Below, one piece after another: positions 11,423-15,473 of a stretch of DNA of 15,473 nt. This DNA comes from Acidimicrobiaceae bacterium (GTDB lineage Bacteria; Actinomycetota; Acidimicrobiia; Acidimicrobiales; Salinilacustritrichaceae). Position 1 is the stretch's first letter. Every line of letters begins with the position of its first letter. Under the pieces are notes generated by a model. That model worked only from the letters and a program-made list of their open reading frames with translations. It made no database searches and was not told the origin of the DNA. The position numbers and the translations under genes are program-made. Location of the stretch: NCBI GenBank assembly GCA_003476595.1, contig DMTU01000025.1:21295-36767 (forward strand). Reading direction: 5' to 3'.

Positions 11423-14400
11423 TCAGCCTCCCGCCGGCAGGCCGAGCTCGGCCATGGCGTCCCGGTATCGGCGCTGGGCGGCTTCGGCCTGCCCGTGGGC
11501 GCCGAGCGATCGCAGCGTCTCGATCAGACCGAGGTGGGCCGGTTCGTCGTAGGGATCGACCTCCAGGAGCCGTCGGAAGGCCGCGGCCGCCCCGACGTGG
11601 TCGCCGGCGGCGACCGTCGACTCGGCGTGGCAGCGCAGCGTCGCGAGCAGCAGGCCGGTGAGCTCTCGGCGCAGCGGCTCGGCCCACTCGGCGTAGGGCT
11701 CGTCGGGCAGGGGGTCGCCCCCGTGGCGGTCGATGGCATCGCGCAGGGCGGCCGGGGCGCTGGGTTCGCCCACCCGGTGGGCGTCGATGGCGCGCTGCGC
11801 CGCGGCCAGGAACTGCTCGGTGTCGAGGTCGACGTGCGCGAGCACGAGGCGCAACGTGTCGGACTCGGCGGCGACGAAGCGGCTCGCGGGCGAGGACCGG
11901 GTGGGGTCGAGGGCGCGGCGCACCGTGGAGAGCGCCACCGACAGGCGGTTCCGCAGCGTCTCGGGGTCCTGGTCGGGCCAGAGGAGGTGCATGACGTGGT
12001 CGCGCGCGATGGGAGCACCCCGGCGGGCGATGAGGATCTTCAGCAGCTGGCGGGCCTTGCGCGACGTCCACCGGGGGGTGGACCCGTCCGCCGCCAGCAC
12101 CTCGAAGGTGCCGAGGACGGCGAGGCGGGGGCGGGCCGGAGCGGCGACGGGTGCTGGTTCGTGGCCAGCGTCCGGTGCCTCGATCCCCGGAGCCGGGCGA
12201 CCGTCGAGGCGCGCCCGGACGGCGTCGAGCTGCTCGTCGAGGGCGCCGAGGCCGAGCGCGGCGACGGTGGCCTCCGCCTCGGCCACCAGCTCCTGCACCC
12301 GGCCCGATGCGGGCTCCCCGGCGTCCAGGCGCGCGGCGGCGAGGGACAGCTGGGCCTCGGCCAGCCAGGGGCGGGCGCCGAGGCGGGCGCAGAGCGAGAT
12401 CGCCTGCTCGAGGTGGGCCATGCCCTCCTCGACGTGGCCGAGGCGGAGGGCCAGGGCGCCGAGGCGGTGGGCGACGGTGCCCCAGCAGGCGGCGCCCATG
12501 GCGATGGGCACCACCCGGTCGGCGTACGGCAGCAGCGCCTCCCACAGCTCGGCGGCGCGGTCCTGGTCGTCCACCGCCAAGGCGGCGTCGGCCGCGGTCA
12601 CGAGCGTGAGCAGCGTGTACTGGCCCGATGCCAGCTCGGTCGCGGGCGGCACGAGGTCGAGCGCCCCTCGGGCCTCGTCGCGGCGACCGTGGGCGCCCCA
12701 GATCCAGGCGAGCACCCCCCGCCACATCGGCTCCTCCGGGTCGGCCCGCGCGCTGTCGACGTAGGCCCCCTCCATCTCGAGCACCAGTCCGCGCAGCCAC
12801 CGGGCGACGCCGTACTGGGCGCCGAACACGGCGATGCCGTCGGGGTCCCCGAGGCGCTCGGCGATCTGGAAGCACTCGTCGGCCAGGGCCTCGACCGCGT
12901 CGGCGTCGCCGTCGAGCATGGCCCGGGTGCAGCGGAACCAGAGGGCGTGGCGGGCGAAGCGGGGCGAGGCGAACTCGTCGATGCGGGCGTCCTGCTGGCG
13001 GAGCTGGGCGTCGAGCTCACCGACCTCGCCGCGCTCGAGCAGTGCCCCCATCAGCAGGAAGCGGCCGTGGACGGCCAGGTCCGGCAGGCGCGCCTCCTCG
13101 GCGAGGGCGATGATCTCCCGGGCGGTCTCCAGCCGGTGGGGCAGCGTCGCCGGTCCGAGGTCGGCCACCTGCTCGGCCACGAGCGCGGCCGCCGTCGCCG
13201 CCGGGTCGCCGCACCGCCGGGCGATCTGCACGGCGCAGCGGGCGTGGTCCACGGCCTCGACCGGTGCCTCGACGATGCTCGCCGCCGCCAGGGTGGCGTG
13301 CAAGCGGGCGTGCAGCTCGGTGTCGCCGTCGCCGAGGCGGTCGAGGGCGGCCCGGGCGTTCGCGGCCACGGCGCGGGTGATGTCCCCGGCGAAGTAGTAC
13401 TGCGTGCCGTGCCGGGCGCCGGCTCGTCCGATGAGCCACGGATCGTCGGCCGCCTCGGCCAGGTCCCACGCGGCCAGGTAGAGGTCCTCGGCGTCGGCCC
13501 GGCCCGACGCCTCCACGACCGACCCGGCGAGGGCGAGGGTGAGGTCGGCGAGGACGGCCGGACCCGCCCCGTGCCGCTGGGCCAGATCCACGGCGTGCTG
13601 GAGGTGGCCGACCGCGTCCTCGTGGGCGTGCGAGGCGCGCGCGGCGTCGGCCGCCTCCACGCATGCGTCCACGGCATCTCGCCAGCGGGCCGGGCCGGCG
13701 TGCAGCAGGTGGTGGGCCCGGTCGGCCGGGCTGGCCGACGGCAGGCGGTCCGCCGCTGCCGCGTGCAGCGCCTCGCGGTCGTCGTCGGCCAGGGATCGCA
13801 GCGCCGCGTCGGCCGTGAGCGGATGGGCCGGGCGGGCGTCGGTGCGATCGAACAGCCCGCGGGCGGCGGCGGTGGTCAGGTGCTCCCGGACGGTGTGGAC
13901 GGGGAGGTCGAGGACGGTGGCGAGCGCGTCCGGCGCCGGGTCGGGGCCGACGAGGGCAGCGGTGGCGACGGTCCGGGCGACCGCCGGCGGCAGCTGGGCG
14001 ACGCGGGCCTGCAGGACCGACACCAGGGTGTCGGCGGTGTCGACGTCACCCCGCTGGACCTGCTCCAGGAACATCGGGTTGCCGCCGGTGGCGGCGTGGA
14101 GGTCACGGGCCCGGGACCGGCTGCCGACGAGGCGGCCGACGGCGGTGACGTCGAGGCCCTCGAGGTTGATGGTGGTGGCGTGGCGGTCGAGCCGACCCAG
14201 CGCGTCGGCCAGCTCGGCCCGCTGGCGGACCTCGCGGTCGCGGATGGTGGCGACCACGAGCAGCGGCACCTCCCGCAGGTGGGTCGCCACGAACCCGAGG
14301 AGGGCGATCGTCGGGGGGTCGGCGACGTGGAGGTCGTCGAGCACCACCACCAGCGGCCGGCGGGTGGCGGCCTGCTCGATGATGCCGGCGGTGGCGTCGA

Positions 14401-14767
14401 ACAGCTCGGCGCGATCGGCGGCGGCGCCCTCGGCCAGCACCAGCGCGGCGAGGTCGGTGCCGCTGCGGGTCCCGAGCAGCTGGCGGACCACCTGGGTCCA
14501 GGGCCAGTAGGGCGGGGAGCCGGTGTCGGCCCACCCCAGACCCCAGACCACCCGGTGGCCGCGCTCGACCGCACGGGCCTCGAGCTCACGGGCGAGGCGG
14601 GTCTTGCCCATCCCGGCGTCACCGGCGAGGAAGCAGACGGTGACCCCGTCGCGGGACCGATCGAGCAGCTCGATCGCCTGGGCCAGCTCCTGGTCCCGCC
14701 CGACGAAGGCATCGGTCCAGCGCTCGTCAGGTGCGTCGTGGGTGGGGGATGGGGAGGATGGCGGCAT
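11423..14767 (-). CDS. Large AAA-ATPase/TPR transcriptional regulator with C-terminal winged helix and BTAD (SARP-type) domains
   Basis: A 1114-residue cytosolic signalling regulator. N-terminal ATPase: FVGRDQEL entry, Walker A GDAGMGKT (49-56), Walker B LVVVLDDLH (139-147), and the GNPMFLEQ sensor region. This is the AAA_16/MalT-like type. From about 330 to 860 the sequence is Ala/Leu-rich helical repeats of TPR type. From about 880 to 965 is an OmpR-like DNA-binding domain (LGTFEVL, SRKARQLLKILIARRG, DHVMHLLWPD, LRNRLSVALSTVRRAL). From about 975 to the end is a bacterial transcriptional activation domain (BTAD). Classical SARP/AfsR proteins carry DNA-binding and BTAD domains at the N-terminus, so the order is reversed here. 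Targets are unknown; the flanking lipoprotein genes are candidates by position only. ATG 14767 lacks a clear Shine-Dalgarno sequence. The reading frame is intact. Confidence 0.88.
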   Translation of the reverse strand: MPPSSPSPTHDAPDERWTDAFVGRDQELAQAIELLDRSRDGVTVCFLAGDAGMGKTRLARELEARAVERGHRVVWGLGWADTGSPPYWPWTQVVRQLLGTRSGTDLAALVLAEGAAADRAELFDATAGIIEQAATRRPLVVVLDDLHVADPPTIALLGFVATHLREVPLLVVATIRDREVRQRAELADALGRLDRHATTINLEGLDVTAVGRLVGSRSRARDLHAATGGNPMFLEQVQRGDVDTADTLVSVLQARVAQLPPAVARTVATAALVGPDPAPDALATVLDLPVHTVREHLTTAAARGLFDRTDARPAHPLTADAALRSLADDDREALHAAAADRLPSASPADRAHHLLHAGPARWRDAVDACVEAADAARASHAHEDAVGHLQHAVDLAQRHGAGPAVLADLTLALAGSVVEASGRADAEDLYLAAWDLAEAADDPWLIGRAGARHGTQYYFAGDITRAVAANARAALDRLGDGDTELHARLHATLAAASIVEAPVEAVDHARCAVQIARRCGDPAATAAALVAEQVADLGPATLPHRLETAREIIALAEEARLPDLAVHGRFLLMGALLERGEVGELDAQLRQQDARIDEFASPRFARHALWFRCTRAMLDGDADAVEALADECFQIAERLGDPDGIAVFGAQYGVARWLRGLVLEMEGAYVDSARADPEEPMWRGVLAWIWGAHGRRDEARGALDLVPPATELASGQYTLLTLVTAADAALAVDDQDRAAELWEALLPYADRVVPIAMGAACWGTVAHRLGALALRLGHVEEGMAHLEQAISLCARLGARPWLAEAQLSLAAARLDAGEPASGRVQELVAEAEATVAALGLGALDEQLDAVRARLDGRPAPGIEAPDAGHEPAPVAAPARPRLAVLGTFEVLAADGSTPRWTSRKARQLLKILIARRGAPIARDHVMHLLWPDQDPETLRNRLSVALSTVRRALDPTRSSPASRFVAAESDTLRLVLAHVDLDTEQFLAAAQRAIDAHRVGEPSAPAALRDAIDRHGGDPLPDEPYAEWAEPLRRELTGLLLATLRCHAESTVAAGDHVGAAAAFRRLLEVDPYDEPAHLGLIETLRSLGAHGQAEAAQRRYRDAMAELGLPAGG

Positions 14768-14800
14768 CGGGGGCGACGGGAGGGGGCAGCGGTGGGCGCA

Positions 14801-14812
14801 CGGCCCGGGCCG
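14801..14812. repeat. 12-bp perfect palindrome upstream of the regulator gene
   Basis: CGGCCCGGGCCG lies 34-45 nt before the regulator start codon. It could be an operator, possibly for autoregulation, but a palindrome of only G and C in a 70% G+C genome may be chance. Confidence 0.3.
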
Positions 14813-14840
14813 CGCAAGTGGCCCAGATCATGCCCCATAC

Positions 14841-14877
14841 GCGAGCCCGCTCCGGGTCGCCCCCGGGTGCCGCTCGC
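14841..14877 (-). terminator. Imperfect hairpin between lipoprotein 2 and the regulator
   Basis: GCGAGC and GCTCGC arms enclose CCG and CGGG segments, giving a bulged GC-rich hairpin just after the lipoprotein 2 stop on the minus strand. No T-run follows. It is weak evidence that the two minus-strand genes are separately transcribed. Confidence 0.25.
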
Positions 14878-14883
14878 CAGCCG

Positions 14884-15432
14884 TCAGCAGGTCACGACGA
14901 GGTCCCCCTCCTCGGTGGTCCCCGGGTCATCGGCTCGCACCCAGGTGCCCTGGACCGTGAGCACACCGTCCATCGCGTTGACGACCACGTCGACGCCCCC
15001 GGCCTCGCCCGTGGTGCCGGTCACCCACGCCCGGTTCCCGTCCGGTCCCCGCAGCACGATCTCGACCACGTCGCCGGCCACCGTCGCCGCGACCCAGCTG
15101 CCGTCGGACGCCCGCAGGTCCTGGACCTGCGCCGAGCCGTCGGTGACCGAGCACATCGCCGTGGTCATGTCGCCGAGGAAGAAGTTCCACGACTCGTCGC
15201 CGAGCTCGAGGCGTCCGCTCGACCCCGAGGAGGGTGCGGGCCCGTCCTCCGCACCCTCCTCGGTCGCGCCGCCCTCGTCGTCCGTGCCGGTGTCCTCGTC
15301 CTCTGCGACCTCGGCCGAACCACCGGCGTCGGCCGGAGCCGTCGCCGCCTCGGTGTCGTCGTCGCCGCAGGCGGCGGCGAGCACCAGCAACGTGAGGAGC
15401 AGGGCGGGCAGGGACCGTCGGGCAGCGCTCAT
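14884..15432 (-). CDS. Predicted lipoprotein with Asp/Glu-rich linker and Cys-containing C-terminal domain
   Basis: A 182-residue protein with a lipoprotein signal peptide: MSAARRS n-region, Leu-rich core, and lipobox L-A-A-A-C with lipidated Cys22. Next come GDDD and an acidic, Gly/Ala-rich disordered linker to about residue 75. The C-terminal domain (about 78-182) looks beta-rich and has one Cys in MTTAMCSVTDG and another as the last residue (LVVTC). This Cys pair and pattern faintly resemble the mycobacterial 19-kDa lipoprotein (LpqH) family, but I cannot confirm membership. ATG 15432 is chosen for the compact signal peptide; GTG 15450 would add six residues, and neither has a strong ribosome binding site. 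The overall design (lipobox, GDDD, acidic linker, small beta domain) matches the other lipoprotein here, though the end domains do not obviously align. Confidence 0.72.
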   Translation of the reverse strand: MSAARRSLPALLLTLLVLAAACGDDDTEAATAPADAGGSAEVAEDEDTGTDDEGGATEEGAEDGPAPSSGSSGRLELGDESWNFFLGDMTTAMCSVTDGSAQVQDLRASDGSWVAATVAGDVVEIVLRGPDGNRAWVTGTTGEAGGVDVVVNAMDGVLTVQGTWVRADDPGTTEEGDLVVTC

Positions 15433-15450
15433 GGGGGGAGGATGGCGCAC

Positions 15451-15471
15451 CCGCTTTCAGTGCGCTGTGAG
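15451..15471. promoter_or_regulatory. Repeated element upstream of lipoprotein 2
   Basis: CCGCTTTCAG, four bases, then CTGTGAG. The 10-mer is identical to the one at 10828-10837 beside lipoprotein 1, but here it lies in reverse orientation relative to its gene. It might mark common regulation; a 10-mer match can also be chance. Confidence 0.22.
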
Positions 15472-15473
15472 CG

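Noticed and set aside
10998..12875. Minus-strand open frame running across lipoprotein 1 and into the regulator
   Set aside because: It is Arg/Pro/Gly-rich and out of frame with the regulator, whose own frame carries the BTAD and winged-helix domains.

Overview
The window is about 70% G+C with tightly packed genes, frequent 4-nt stop/start overlaps and many GTG starts. This composition, the monomeric NADP-isocitrate dehydrogenase, a free LytR_C-domain membrane protein, a glutamine-dependent NAD synthetase and a giant AAA/TPR/BTAD regulator all suggest an actinobacterium. The presence of CcmB/CcmC-type (System I) heme-handling genes would fit a deep-branching group such as Acidimicrobiia, but that is inference.

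Layout. 1-1733: the end of a cytochrome c maturation operon (probable ccmA tail, complete ccmB, start of ccmC). The ccmC reading frame runs without a break into the C-terminal part of an amino-acid/ectoine-type ABC permease, giving one chimeric ORF. 1720-2538: the cognate polar amino-acid/ectoine ABC ATPase. 2535-3218 (-): a membrane-anchored LytR_C protein, converging on the ATPase gene. 3299-5530: monomeric isocitrate dehydrogenase, followed by a strong hairpin. 5617-5835: a small acidic protein of unknown function.

5967-8172: the most unusual region. A membrane-anchored protein with a linalool dehydratase/isomerase-like domain (6092-8050) lies between two small genes (42 and 41 codons) that are clearly related to each other. 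Each overlaps the enzyme gene by 4 nt (ATGA, GTGA), and both have good ribosome binding sites. Sequence just upstream of the first peptide may be the leftover 3' end of a second enzyme copy. I know of no described system with this arrangement.

8192-10824: a CinA/PncC-type NMN amidohydrolase gene overlaps, by 4 nt, the gene for glutamine-dependent NAD synthetase; together they form a pyridine-nucleotide salvage/synthesis pair. 10870-11403: an Asp-rich lipoprotein. 11423-14767 (-): a 1114-residue ATPase/TPR regulator whose DNA-binding and BTAD (SARP-type) domains are at the C-terminus, the reverse of the classical order. 14884-15432 (-): a second Asp/Glu-rich lipoprotein.

No tRNA, rRNA, CRISPR array or insertion sequence was seen. 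No gene-free stretch exceeds 300 bases.
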